Shown here one piece after another: positions 35,722 to 43,958 of a stretch of DNA of 64,000 nucleotides. Origin of the DNA: Sphingomonas hengshuiensis. Its GTDB lineage: Bacteria > Pseudomonadota > Alphaproteobacteria > Sphingomonadales > Sphingomonadaceae. Each line of letters opens with the position of its first letter. The first letter of the stretch is position 1. Location: the NCBI RefSeq assembly GCF_000935025.1, contig NZ_CP010836.1:868001-932000 (forward strand), written 5' to 3'. The position numbers were made by a program, and so were the translations under genes. The notes beneath the pieces are model-generated. The model saw only the letters and a list, made by a program, of their open reading frames with translations, did no database searches and was not told the DNA's origin.

Positions 35722-37424
35722 CGCGCTGGGGGCCCCGGCTGCTCGGCGACGGCTGCGTGCGCTTCCGGCTGTGGGCGCCCGGCACCGACGCCGTCTCGGT
35801 GGAGCTTGCCGGGGCGGAACCGCTCGCGATGACGCCGCAGGACGACGGCTGGTTCGCAGTCGATGCGCCGGCTGCGCCGGGCGCGCGCTATCGCTTCGTG
35901 CTCCCCGACGGCATGACCGTGCCCGACCCCGCGTCGCGCGCGCAGGCGGGGGGCGTCCACGGCTGGAGCCTGCTGGTCGACTCCGAATCCTATCGCTGGC
36001 GCACCGACTGGCGCGGGCGGCCCTGGCACGAAACCGTGCTGATCGAAGTCCATGCCGGCGTGCTCGGCGGCTTTCGCGGGGTGCGCGATCGGCTGCCGGC
36101 GCTCGCCGAGCTGGGGGTCACCGCGGTCGAGCTGATGCCGGTCGGCGCGTTCGGCGGGACGCGCAATTGGGGCTATGACGGGGTGCTGCCGTTCGCGCCG
36201 GCGGAAAGCTATGGCACCCCCGACGACCTCAAGGCGCTGGTCGACGGTGCCCATGCGCTGGGGATGATGATCTTCCTCGACGTGGTCTATAATCACTTCG
36301 GTCCCGACGGAAACTATCTCGGCGCCTATGCCGGCGACTTCTTCGACGCCGAAGTCGATACGCCCTGGGGCGGCGCAGTGGCGGTCGCCCGGCCGGCCGT
36401 CGCGGCTTTCTTCATCGAGAATGCCCGGATGTGGATCGAGGAATATCGCTTCGACGGGCTGCGCTTCGATGCGGTCCACGCGATCGGCGACGATCGCTTC
36501 CTCGACGCGCTTGCCGCCGAGCTGCGCGCGGCGGTGCCCGACCGACGTGTTCATCTCGTCCTCGAAAATGAGGGGAACGATGCGGATCGGCTCGCGCCGG
36601 ACCGTTTCGATGCGCAATGGAATGACGATTTCCACAATGTTCTGCACGTCCTGCTGACCGGCGAGACCGCGGCATATTATTCGGGGTTTGCTGAAGATCC
36701 GACCGAGAAGCTCGCACGCTGCCTTGGCGAAGGGTTCATCTATCAGGGCGAGACCCCGCCCGGCGCCGAGCACGCGCGCGGGAAGGCGAGTGGGCACCTC
36801 CCGGCGACCGCCTTCGTGGCCTTTCTCCAAAACCATGACCAGATCGGCAATCGAGCGATGGGCGAGCGGCTCACTTCGCTCGCCGATCACGACAAGTTGC
36901 GCGCGGCGACGGCGCTCCTGCTGTTGTGCCCGCAAATCCCACTGCTGTTCATGGGCGACGAGGACGGCAGCGAAAGCCCCTTCCTGTTCTTCACCGACTT
37001 CCACGACGAACTAGCCGATGCGGTGCGCGAGGGGCGCCGCCGCGAATTTTCAAACTTCTCCGCCTTTGCCGACCCCGCAGCGCGCGAAACCATCCCCGAT
37101 CCCAACGCCCGCGAGACATTCGATCACTCACGCCCCGAACCGGGGCCGGCAGCAGGCGAATGGCGAACATTCTATCGGGAACTGCTTGCGCTGCGGCACG
37201 CGCACATCATCCCGCGGTTGAAGGGCGCGCGACCGCTCGGCGCTCGCGTGATCGGCACGGGGGCAGTGGAGGCGCGCTGGAAGATGGCCGACGGCGCGAC
37301 GCTGGCGATCGCGCTGAACCTCGGCGATGGTCCGGTCGCCTTTCCCGCCGGGACGGGACAAACCCTCTTCGCGCTCGGTGCACCCGGCGCTCCGGCAAGC
37401 ATCGTCGTGGAACGCATCCCATGA
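35718..37424 (+). CDS. treZ: Malto-oligosyltrehalose trehalohydrolase
   Basis: This 568-residue TreZ cleaves trehalose from maltooligosyl trehalose. It has an N-terminal beta module (VRFRLWAPGTDAVSVEL), then the GH13 barrel with DVVYNHFGPDGNYL, the nucleophile in GLRFDAVHAI, Glu in LVLENEGND and LQNHDQIGNRAMG. The start is a GTG at 35718, sharing GTGA with the glgX stop. The enzyme works with TreY, two genes downstream, to make trehalose from linear glucan without phosphorylated intermediates. Confidence 0.94.
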   Translation: MTRWGPRLLGDGCVRFRLWAPGTDAVSVELAGAEPLAMTPQDDGWFAVDAPAAPGARYRFVLPDGMTVPDPASRAQAGGVHGWSLLVDSESYRWRTDWRGRPWHETVLIEVHAGVLGGFRGVRDRLPALAELGVTAVELMPVGAFGGTRNWGYDGVLPFAPAESYGTPDDLKALVDGAHALGMMIFLDVVYNHFGPDGNYLGAYAGDFFDAEVDTPWGGAVAVARPAVAAFFIENARMWIEEYRFDGLRFDAVHAIGDDRFLDALAAELRAAVPDRRVHLVLENEGNDADRLAPDRFDAQWNDDFHNVLHVLLTGETAAYYSGFAEDPTEKLARCLGEGFIYQGETPPGAEHARGKASGHLPATAFVAFLQNHDQIGNRAMGERLTSLADHDKLRAATALLLLCPQIPLLFMGDEDGSESPFLFFTDFHDELADAVREGRRREFSNFSAFADPAARETIPDPNARETFDHSRPEPGPAAGEWRTFYRELLALRHAHIIPRLKGARPLGARVIGTGAVEARWKMADGATLAIALNLGDGPVAFPAGTGQTLFALGAPGAPASIVVERIP

Positions 37425-39424
37425 GCGCGCTGCACGATCTCGCCGCCGCCGTCGGCCTGCCGCGCGACTGGGAAGATGCCGCCGGCACCGCGCAACAGGT
37501 TAGCGACGCGGTGCTCGCCACGGTGCTTGCCCGGCTCGACTTTCCGGCGGCCAGCAGCGCCGAGATCGCCGAAAGCCGTGATCGCCTGGCGCAGGAGAGC
37601 GATGGCGCCCTTGTCACCGCTGATGTCGGGCGCCCGATCCGCCTGCCGGACAGCATTGCAGCTGCCGCCCGCGGCGAGTTGCTGCTCGAAGACGGCACGC
37701 GCCGCACGGTTTCGATCACTTCTTCCCTCGCCGGGCCGATGCTCGCGCCGATCGACCAGCCGGGCTACCACCGCCTCGACCTGGGCGCGCGCGTGATCGA
37801 ACTCGCGGTCGCGCCCGCGCGATGCTTCGGCATCGCCGACGCGGTCGGACCGCGCCGCATCTGGGGTCCGGCGGTGCAGATCCCCGGGCTCCGCGACGAT
37901 CGCGGCACGGCGTTCGGGGATTTCGGGACTCTCGCCGACAGCGCGCGTGCCTTTGCAGCCGGTGGCGCAGATGCGGTCGCGATCAGCCCGGTGCATGCGC
38001 TGTTCCCCGCCGATCCGGGACGATTCAGCCCCTATGCGCCCTCGAGCCGTGAATTTCTGAACGTGCTTCTCGGCGATCCGGCGCTGGCGGGCGTGGCGGC
38101 GGGCGCGGAGGCCTCGCCCGATCTGATCGACTGGGAGCACGCCATCCCGCAGCGGATACAGCTGCTGCGTCGCGCTTACGCGATGCGAAGCGACTCGGTC
38201 CGCGAACAAGTTGCGGCCTATCGCGCCGTGGCGGGCGATGCGCTCGAGCGCCATGCGCGGTTCGACGCGCTGCACGCGCATTTCCGCGCGGAGACCGGCG
38301 CCCACGGATGGCAGGGCTGGCCCACCGCCTATCAGAATCCCGATTCCGCCGAAGTGGCACGCTTTGCAGGCGAGCAGGCCGACGAGGTCGATTTTCATGT
38401 CTTTCTCCAATGGCTCGCCCGGCACAGCCTGGAGGCGGCGCAACGCAGCGCGGTCGATGCCGGGATGGGGATCGGCCTGATCGCGGATCTGGCGGTGGGG
38501 ATGGACGCCGGCGGCAGTCATGGCTGGAGTCGCCGCGACGAACTGCTCGCGGGGCTTTCGATCGGCGCACCGCCCGATCTGCTCGGTCCGAGCGGGCAGA
38601 ATTGGGGCATCACCGGCTTCTCGCCGCATGCCCTGCGCCGCACCGGCTTCGCGCCTTTTATCGCGACGCTGCGCGCTGCGCTCGAGAGCGCCGGCGGCAT
38701 CCGCATCGATCATGCGCTCGGGCTTCGCCGGCTTTGGGTCGTGCCGGAGGGCGCGACGTCCGCCGAAGGGGCCTATCTGACGATGCCGATGCAGGATCTT
38801 TTCCGCCTCCTCGCGCTCGAATCGCATCGCGCGCGCGCGGTCGTGATCGGCGAGGATCTGGGCACAGTGCCCGAAGGATTCCGCCCGGCGATGGACGCTC
38901 GCGGCATATTGGGCATGCGGGTCCTGTGGTTCGAACGCGATGCCGCGGGGAGCTTCCTGCCTGCCCGCGACTGGTCCGCCGACGCAGTGGCGATGACCGG
39001 CACGCACGACCTCTCCACGATCGCGGGTTGGTGGACCGAACGCGATATCGACTGGAACTGGCAGATCGAGCGCGCCGCGCCGACCGCCGATGAAGCGGAC
39101 GACCGCGCGCACCGAACCGAAGAGCGCGCGGCGCTATGGCGGGCATGCACCGCTGCCGGCACCGCCGAGGGTTCCCCGCCTGCGATCGATAATCCCGCGC
39201 CGGCCGTCGATGCCGCGGTGGCGTTTGTCGGCGCTACGCCCTGCACGCTCGCGCTGGTGCCGATGGAGGACATTGTCGGGCTGGTGGAGCAGCCCAATCT
39301 GCCCGGCACGGTCGACGAGCATCCCAATTGGCGCCGCCGCATGCCCGATACGACCGAGGCGCTGCTGGCGCGCACGCCCGTCGCGCGCCGGATCGAGCGG
39401 CTCAATACCGAAAGAAGCCAATGA
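37421..39424 (+). CDS. malQ: 4-alpha-glucanotransferase
   Basis: This 667-residue amylomaltase of family GH77 transfers maltosyl and longer units between glucans. The motifs are the nucleophile Asp in IRIDHALGLRRLW, the acid Glu in VIGEDLGTVPEG and the third Asp in MTGTHDLSTIAGWW. It is longer than the ~500-residue minimal enzyme, with an N-terminal extension typical of the proteobacterial MalQ type. ATG 37421 overlaps the treZ stop. It presumably recycles short maltodextrins produced by TreZ and GlgX. Confidence 0.93.
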   Translation: MSALHDLAAAVGLPRDWEDAAGTAQQVSDAVLATVLARLDFPAASSAEIAESRDRLAQESDGALVTADVGRPIRLPDSIAAAARGELLLEDGTRRTVSITSSLAGPMLAPIDQPGYHRLDLGARVIELAVAPARCFGIADAVGPRRIWGPAVQIPGLRDDRGTAFGDFGTLADSARAFAAGGADAVAISPVHALFPADPGRFSPYAPSSREFLNVLLGDPALAGVAAGAEASPDLIDWEHAIPQRIQLLRRAYAMRSDSVREQVAAYRAVAGDALERHARFDALHAHFRAETGAHGWQGWPTAYQNPDSAEVARFAGEQADEVDFHVFLQWLARHSLEAAQRSAVDAGMGIGLIADLAVGMDAGGSHGWSRRDELLAGLSIGAPPDLLGPSGQNWGITGFSPHALRRTGFAPFIATLRAALESAGGIRIDHALGLRRLWVVPEGATSAEGAYLTMPMQDLFRLLALESHRARAVVIGEDLGTVPEGFRPAMDARGILGMRVLWFERDAAGSFLPARDWSADAVAMTGTHDLSTIAGWWTERDIDWNWQIERAAPTADEADDRAHRTEERAALWRACTAAGTAEGSPPAIDNPAPAVDAAVAFVGATPCTLALVPMEDIVGLVEQPNLPGTVDEHPNWRRRMPDTTEALLARTPVARRIERLNTERSQ

Positions 39425-41874
39425 CCCCTCGCGCCACCTACCGCTTCCAGTTCCACAAGGGTTTCACCTTCGCCGCCGCAGAGGCATTGGTGCCCTATCT
39501 CGATCGGCTCGGGATCAGCCACGTCTATGCCTCGCCCATCACAACGGCGCGTAGCGGCTCGATGCATGGCTATGACGTCGCCGACCCGACCCGGATCAAC
39601 CCCGAACTCGGCGGCGAGCCGGCGTTCCGCAGCCTCGTCGCCGCGCTCCGGGCGCGCGGCATGGGAATCATCATCGACATCGTGCCCAATCACATGGGCG
39701 TGGCAGGCGGTGAAAATGGCTGGTGGAACGACGTCCTCGCGAAGGGCAGGGCGAGCCGCTACGCGCATTTCTTCGATATCGACTGGCGCGAGAAGCTCAT
39801 GCTGCCGGTTCTCGGCGACACGCTGCCCGAAGTGCTGGCCGCGGGCGACCTGGCGCTGCGCGAGGAGGATGGCCGCTTCATACTGGTCGCCTATGGCGAA
39901 CATCGCTTCCCGATCCGCGACGAGGATCAGGCCGGGCTGAGTGCCGGCGCGGACGCCGATACGATCGTCGCGCTGCTCGATCGCCAGCACTACCGGCTCG
40001 CCTCGTGGCGCACCGCCGACGCCGATCTCAACTGGCGCCGTTTCTTCACGATCAACGATCTGGCCGGGCTGCGCGCAGAGGACCCCGCGGTGTTCGAGGC
40101 GAGCCATGCGCTGTTCTTCCGCCTCTATGGCGAAGGACTGATCGACGGGCTGCGCGTCGACCATGTCGACGGCTTGACCGACCCGGCCGGCTATTGCCGC
40201 CGCCTGCGCGCGCGGCTCGACGGCATCGCACGGCCCGAGGCTGCGCCGCCGGGGCCCGCTTATCTGGTCGTCGAAAAGATACTCGGCCCCGGCGAGCCGC
40301 GGGCGCAGGACTGGGGCGTCGCCGGCACGAGCGGCTATGACTTCATGGAGCAGGTCTCGGCGGTGCTGCACGATCCGGCGGGCGTGCCGCCGCTCACCGA
40401 GCTATGGACGCGGATCAGCGGGCGCAGCGGCGATTTCGCCGACGAGGAGCTTGTCGCGCGGCAGGAGATGCTCGCCACGGCGTTCCGCGGCCAGCTCGAT
40501 CGCTGCGTCGAAGCTTTCGCCGCGCTCGCAACGTCTGCGAACGACACCGGAGATTGCACACCGCAAGCGCTTCGCGATGCGATCGAGCGGATGCTGTGGG
40601 TGTTCCCGGTCTATCGCACCTATGGGACCGGCGGCGGCGCCCCCGCGCGTGATGCCGCGATCCGCGCCACGGTGCGCGAGCGCGTCCGCCCGTTCCTCCG
40701 GACGGGCGAGGCTGCCGTTGTCGATGCGGTGCTGTCCTGGCTTGCCGGCGAAGGACCGGGCGATGCGGCGCTCGCCGCGGAGGCAGTGCGGCGCTTCCAG
40801 CAGCTCTCGTCGCCGATCGCAGCCAAGGCGGTCGAGGACACCGCTTTCTATCGCTATGGCCGCTTGCTCTCGCGCAACGATGTCGGGTTCGATCCTGCGC
40901 ACCTCGCCTCGTCCGTCGCCACGTTCCATGCCCAGCAGACCGCGCGCGCGGACCATTTCCCGCACGCGATGCTCGCCACCGCCACGCACGACCATAAGCG
41001 TGGCGAAGATGTGCGGGCGCGGCTGGCGGTGCTCAGCGCGCTCCCTGGGGCCTGGGCGGAGCGCGTGGCGCAATGGGAAAGCATGGCGGCGCCATTCGCC
41101 GAAGGGACCGATCCCGCCGACCGCTACATGCTGTACCAGACGCTGTTCGGCGCATGGCCCGCGGGGCTCTCCGCGCACGATGGCGGTGGCCTGTCGCGCT
41201 TTGCCGAGCGGGTAAAGGCGTGGCAGGAGAAATCGCTGCGCGAGGCGCGGCTGCGCTCGTCGTGGGAAAGGCCCGACGAGGCAACAGAGGGGCGACTGAA
41301 GCGGCTGATCGATGCCCTGCTCGATCCGGCTCGATCCGGCGCGTTTCTGGCCGACCTTTCGGGCTTCGTCGCGTGGACGGCGCCCGCCGCGCTCGCCAAT
41401 TCGCTGGCGCAAACGGCGTTGCATCTCGCCGTCCCGGGAATGCCCGATCTCTATCAGGGTTGCGAACTCGCCGACTTGAGCCTGGTGGACCCCGACAATC
41501 GCACGCCGGTCGATTATGCGGTGCGCGAGCGGCTGGTTGCAGCAAGCGCCGACGCCCAGCCGGCCAAGCTCGCGCTGATCCGGCAATTGCTGGACATGCG
41601 CCGCAGCGCACCGGCGCTGTTTTCCGATGGTGCCTATCGGCCGCTACACTGCCGCGGCGCGCGATCGGGGAATGTCATCGCATTCGAGCGAAGCCATGCC
41701 GGCGTGACGCTGACCTGCGCGGTTGCAATCCGTTGCGCCGCAGCCCTGGTGGGCGGTCCACGCCCGACGCCCGAGGCTGACTGGTGGGCAGACACGGAAA
41801 TCTGTGCAGACGGCGGCAGCGTCCGTGCCGCCGAGCTATTTCGCGATGCTGCCGTTTACGTGCGGCTCGCTTGA
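39421..41874 (+). CDS. treY: Malto-oligosyltrehalose synthase
   Basis: This 817-residue TreY turns the reducing-end alpha-1,4 bond of a malto-oligosaccharide into alpha,alpha-1,1, giving maltooligosyl trehalose for TreZ. Evidence includes RATYRFQFHKGFTF at the N-terminus, SGSMHGYDVADP, DIVPNHMGV, the nucleophile in GLRVDHVDGLTDP, Glu in LVVEKILGPGE and TATHDHKRGEDVRARL. It is the last gene of the operon, overlapping malQ by 4 nt. Its stop codon overlaps a remnant frame that starts the downstream debris. Confidence 0.94.
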   Translation: MTPRATYRFQFHKGFTFAAAEALVPYLDRLGISHVYASPITTARSGSMHGYDVADPTRINPELGGEPAFRSLVAALRARGMGIIIDIVPNHMGVAGGENGWWNDVLAKGRASRYAHFFDIDWREKLMLPVLGDTLPEVLAAGDLALREEDGRFILVAYGEHRFPIRDEDQAGLSAGADADTIVALLDRQHYRLASWRTADADLNWRRFFTINDLAGLRAEDPAVFEASHALFFRLYGEGLIDGLRVDHVDGLTDPAGYCRRLRARLDGIARPEAAPPGPAYLVVEKILGPGEPRAQDWGVAGTSGYDFMEQVSAVLHDPAGVPPLTELWTRISGRSGDFADEELVARQEMLATAFRGQLDRCVEAFAALATSANDTGDCTPQALRDAIERMLWVFPVYRTYGTGGGAPARDAAIRATVRERVRPFLRTGEAAVVDAVLSWLAGEGPGDAALAAEAVRRFQQLSSPIAAKAVEDTAFYRYGRLLSRNDVGFDPAHLASSVATFHAQQTARADHFPHAMLATATHDHKRGEDVRARLAVLSALPGAWAERVAQWESMAAPFAEGTDPADRYMLYQTLFGAWPAGLSAHDGGGLSRFAERVKAWQEKSLREARLRSSWERPDEATEGRLKRLIDALLDPARSGAFLADLSGFVAWTAPAALANSLAQTALHLAVPGMPDLYQGCELADLSLVDPDNRTPVDYAVRERLVAASADAQPAKLALIRQLLDMRRSAPALFSDGAYRPLHCRGARSGNVIAFERSHAGVTLTCAVAIRCAAALVGGPRPTPEADWWADTEICADGGSVRAAELFRDAAVYVRLA

Positions 41875-42030
41875 GTGAAGGCGCGCTTGAGGCCGAGCGG
41901 TCCGCACGAACGGATTTCGACCCGCTGTTCGAGGACAGTGGCCAGTTTGCGATCGGCGGGCTGGAGGTGGAGGTGCTCCACGTCCCCGGCCACACGCCCG
42001 CCTACGTTGCCTACCGGATCGGCGATATGC
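41871..42030 (+). pseudogene. MBL-fold hydrolase fragment
   Basis: A frame starting at TTG 41871 encodes about 53 residues that look like part of a metallo-beta-lactamase-fold protein, including the characteristic HVPGHTPAYVAYRIGD. The metal-binding HxHxDH part and the rest of the fold are missing, and the similarity stops abruptly at about 42030. It is a remnant, not a working gene, and is joined to unrelated sequence. Confidence 0.65.
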
Positions 42031-42095
42031 GAAACTGTATCGGTCGCGCTGATGCGCGAATGCGCGGCCGATTGACGCTCAATGGCCGCAGCACC

Positions 42096-42275
42096 AGCGA
42101 GAATGCCAGCATTGCCGCTCTGGCGCAGCGACTGACGCGCGACGCCCACTGGGAAGCGACTGCGCTAACCGTCTGCGAGCATGTCCACGGTCTCCTCAAG
42201 GCGCAGACCGTCGTGTTTAGGGAAGTCGCCGGCACGCTGGCACCCGCCGCCGCAGACGGCGCCACGAGCAGGTAG
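42096..42275 (+). pseudogene. Possible KdpD/GAF-like fragment
   Basis: The same open frame continues with about 60 residues (IAALAQRLTRDAHWEAT and LLKAQTVVFREV) that have the pattern of a KdpD-type GAF segment. Without a search the assignment is weak. It is too short to be functional and lies within gene debris. Confidence 0.3.
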
Positions 42276-42353
42276 AGCCCGTCGCTATCGCTCAGCTTGT
42301 ACGCCTTGTCGCGACTCTCGGCCACTTTGATCGCCACGACCGACAACGCCATG
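42255..42353 (-). pseudogene. Tyrosine-integrase N-terminal fragment
   Basis: From ATG 42353 about 33 residues match the start of phage-type integrases (DUF4102 arm-binding domain): MALSVVAIKVAESRDKAYKL followed by SDSDGLYLLVAPS. After that the frame continues in unrelated sequence, so the catalytic domain is gone. It reads away from the 3' end of the tRNA-Glu gene, the usual place of an island integrase. It is the clearest sign of an old integration event here. Confidence 0.7.
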
Positions 42354-42516
42354 ATGGTATCTCCATCCAAGCGACCGGCGTGGTGCCATCAGAAATACCA
42401 TCAGATTGCTGGTATGGAGTGGTATTTCACCGATCCGACTGGGATGCTTATACCACAAAAAAACCGCAGAAAACAGCCACTTATGGCACATTCTCGGACG
42501 CCCTGGGATGGCGTTT

Positions 42517-42591
42517 TGGTGACCCCTACGAGAATCGAACTCGTGCTTACGCCGTGAGAGGGCGTCGTCCTAACCGCTAGACGAAGGGGCC
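42517..42591 (-). tRNA. tRNA-Glu (CTC anticodon)
   Basis: The reverse strand folds as a complete 75-nt tRNA including an encoded CCA. The acceptor stem GGCCCCT pairs with AGGGGTC with one G-T pair, the anticodon loop is CTCTCAC with CTC at 34-36, and the T-arm is ACGAG-TTCGATT-CTCGT. It reads GAG codons. The 3' end faces the integrase remnant, making this tRNA a probable attachment site. Confidence 0.93.
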
Positions 42592-42635
42592 ATGCGTGGT
42601 TGAAGGCGCGCACTTAAGGGCGCTTGCGCTGGCCG

Positions 42636-43958
42636 TCAAGCCGCGATGGACGATAGCCCAAGCCATTTGCGCGCCGCAGGCCATCCCCGCAGCACGAAGC
42701 CCTCGACGAGCAACGCGAGAATTAGGGTCAAGCCGAACAACGGCATCGCCACCGCAAGCGTCGCGATGGTCCCCAGCAGCAGCGCTCCGGCCCGCGGCGC
42801 GGAGCGGGCGGGTGGGGCGCCGAGCACCCCGCTGGGGCGTCTGCGCCACCACATCACCGCGCCGGACACCGACAGCGTCGCAAGCAGCAGTGCAGTCAGC
42901 GTGCCGAGTAGCTGATTGACGAGCCCGAACAGCGCGCCTTCGTGGAGCGCGATGCCATAGCCGACGACGCGATCGACCCAGTGGCGCTGGGCGAAGTCGC
43001 GGCGGGAGGTGACTGCGCCGCTGTCGCCGTCGATCGTCAGGCTGGCGGCGAGCGGGCGGTTGGCGGGTTGCGCCAGCACCGACCAGGGTGCGCCCGGCGC
43101 GGCGGGGGGCAGGATCATCACGGGTGCGGCGAGCCCCAGCGGGTAGGTGCGCGCGACCACCCGGTCGATCGCCGGGCCGCTCGGTACGGGTGGCGGCATC
43201 GACGCCATGCCGCCGTGCCCGGCATGTTCGTCGAGCACGACCTTTTTGCCGCCAATCGTCCAGTCGGGCGGGCCGTCGAGCGTGCCGGTGACCTTGCGCA
43301 CCTCCAGGAAATAGCTGCCCCAGAACTTCGCCCAGGGCAGCCCGGTCGAAATCAGCACGAGTGCCGCCGCCGCGACCCAGATGCCGCTTACGGCATGAAG
43401 ATCGCGCCAGAACACCCGCTTGCCCCGCCGCCGCCGCGGATAGAGCGTGCCCGCCAGTCCCGCGCCGCCGCGCGGCCACCACAGGAAAAGGCCGGTGAGC
43501 AGCATCACCACCGCCCAGCAAGCGGCGATCTCGACCAGATAGCTGCCCGGCGCTCCCGCGAGCAATGTGCCGTGGAGCAGGAACACCGTGCGCATCAGCC
43601 GGCTATCCTCGCGCTCGATGTGGAGCACGCGCAGCCGATACGGATCGACATAGACCCGCCGGTCGACGCCCGCCGAGGTGACGGTAATGCGCGTCGACTG
43701 GCTGGCATCCTCCGGCAACTGGAAGCGCCGCAGCGTCGATCCGGGCACTGCCGCCACCGCCGCCGCGACCTGTGCCGCAGCGGAGGCGCGGGGGCCGTCC
43801 GCTGCGAGCCCGTCATAGGGGCGCTCGATCAGCGCTTCGATCTGCGGCTTCCACAAATAGAGGGTCCCGGTGGTCGCGAGCCACAGGATGAACGGCATGC
43901 AGAGCAGCCCGGCATAGAAATGCCAGCGCCATACCGTGTTGTACCACCGGGCGCCCAT
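42636..43958 (-). CDS. PepSY-domain membrane protein (iron-regulated type)
   Basis: This 440-residue protein has an N-terminal membrane helix in YAGLLCMPFILWLATTGTLYLW, further helices (IAACWAVVMLLTGLFLWW, GIWVAAAALVLISTGLPWA) and two more near the C-terminus. This is the arrangement of the PepSY-associated TM family, proteins often found with TonB receptors and thought to act in reduction or passage of metal complexes. ATG 43958 overlaps the receptor stop (ATGA). It should work with the receptor upstream. Confidence 0.82.
   Translation of the reverse strand: MGARWYNTVWRWHFYAGLLCMPFILWLATTGTLYLWKPQIEALIERPYDGLAADGPRASAAAQVAAAVAAVPGSTLRRFQLPEDASQSTRITVTSAGVDRRVYVDPYRLRVLHIEREDSRLMRTVFLLHGTLLAGAPGSYLVEIAACWAVVMLLTGLFLWWPRGGAGLAGTLYPRRRRGKRVFWRDLHAVSGIWVAAAALVLISTGLPWAKFWGSYFLEVRKVTGTLDGPPDWTIGGKKVVLDEHAGHGGMASMPPPVPSGPAIDRVVARTYPLGLAAPVMILPPAAPGAPWSVLAQPANRPLAASLTIDGDSGAVTSRRDFAQRHWVDRVVGYGIALHEGALFGLVNQLLGTLTALLLATLSVSGAVMWWRRRPSGVLGAPPARSAPRAGALLLGTIATLAVAMPLFGLTLILALLVEGFVLRGWPAARKWLGLSSIAA

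Noticed and set aside
41315..41345. Short tandem repeat (gctcgatccg twice) in treY
   Set aside because: A chance two-copy duplication inside a coding region that keeps the frame and encodes a normal TreY segment.
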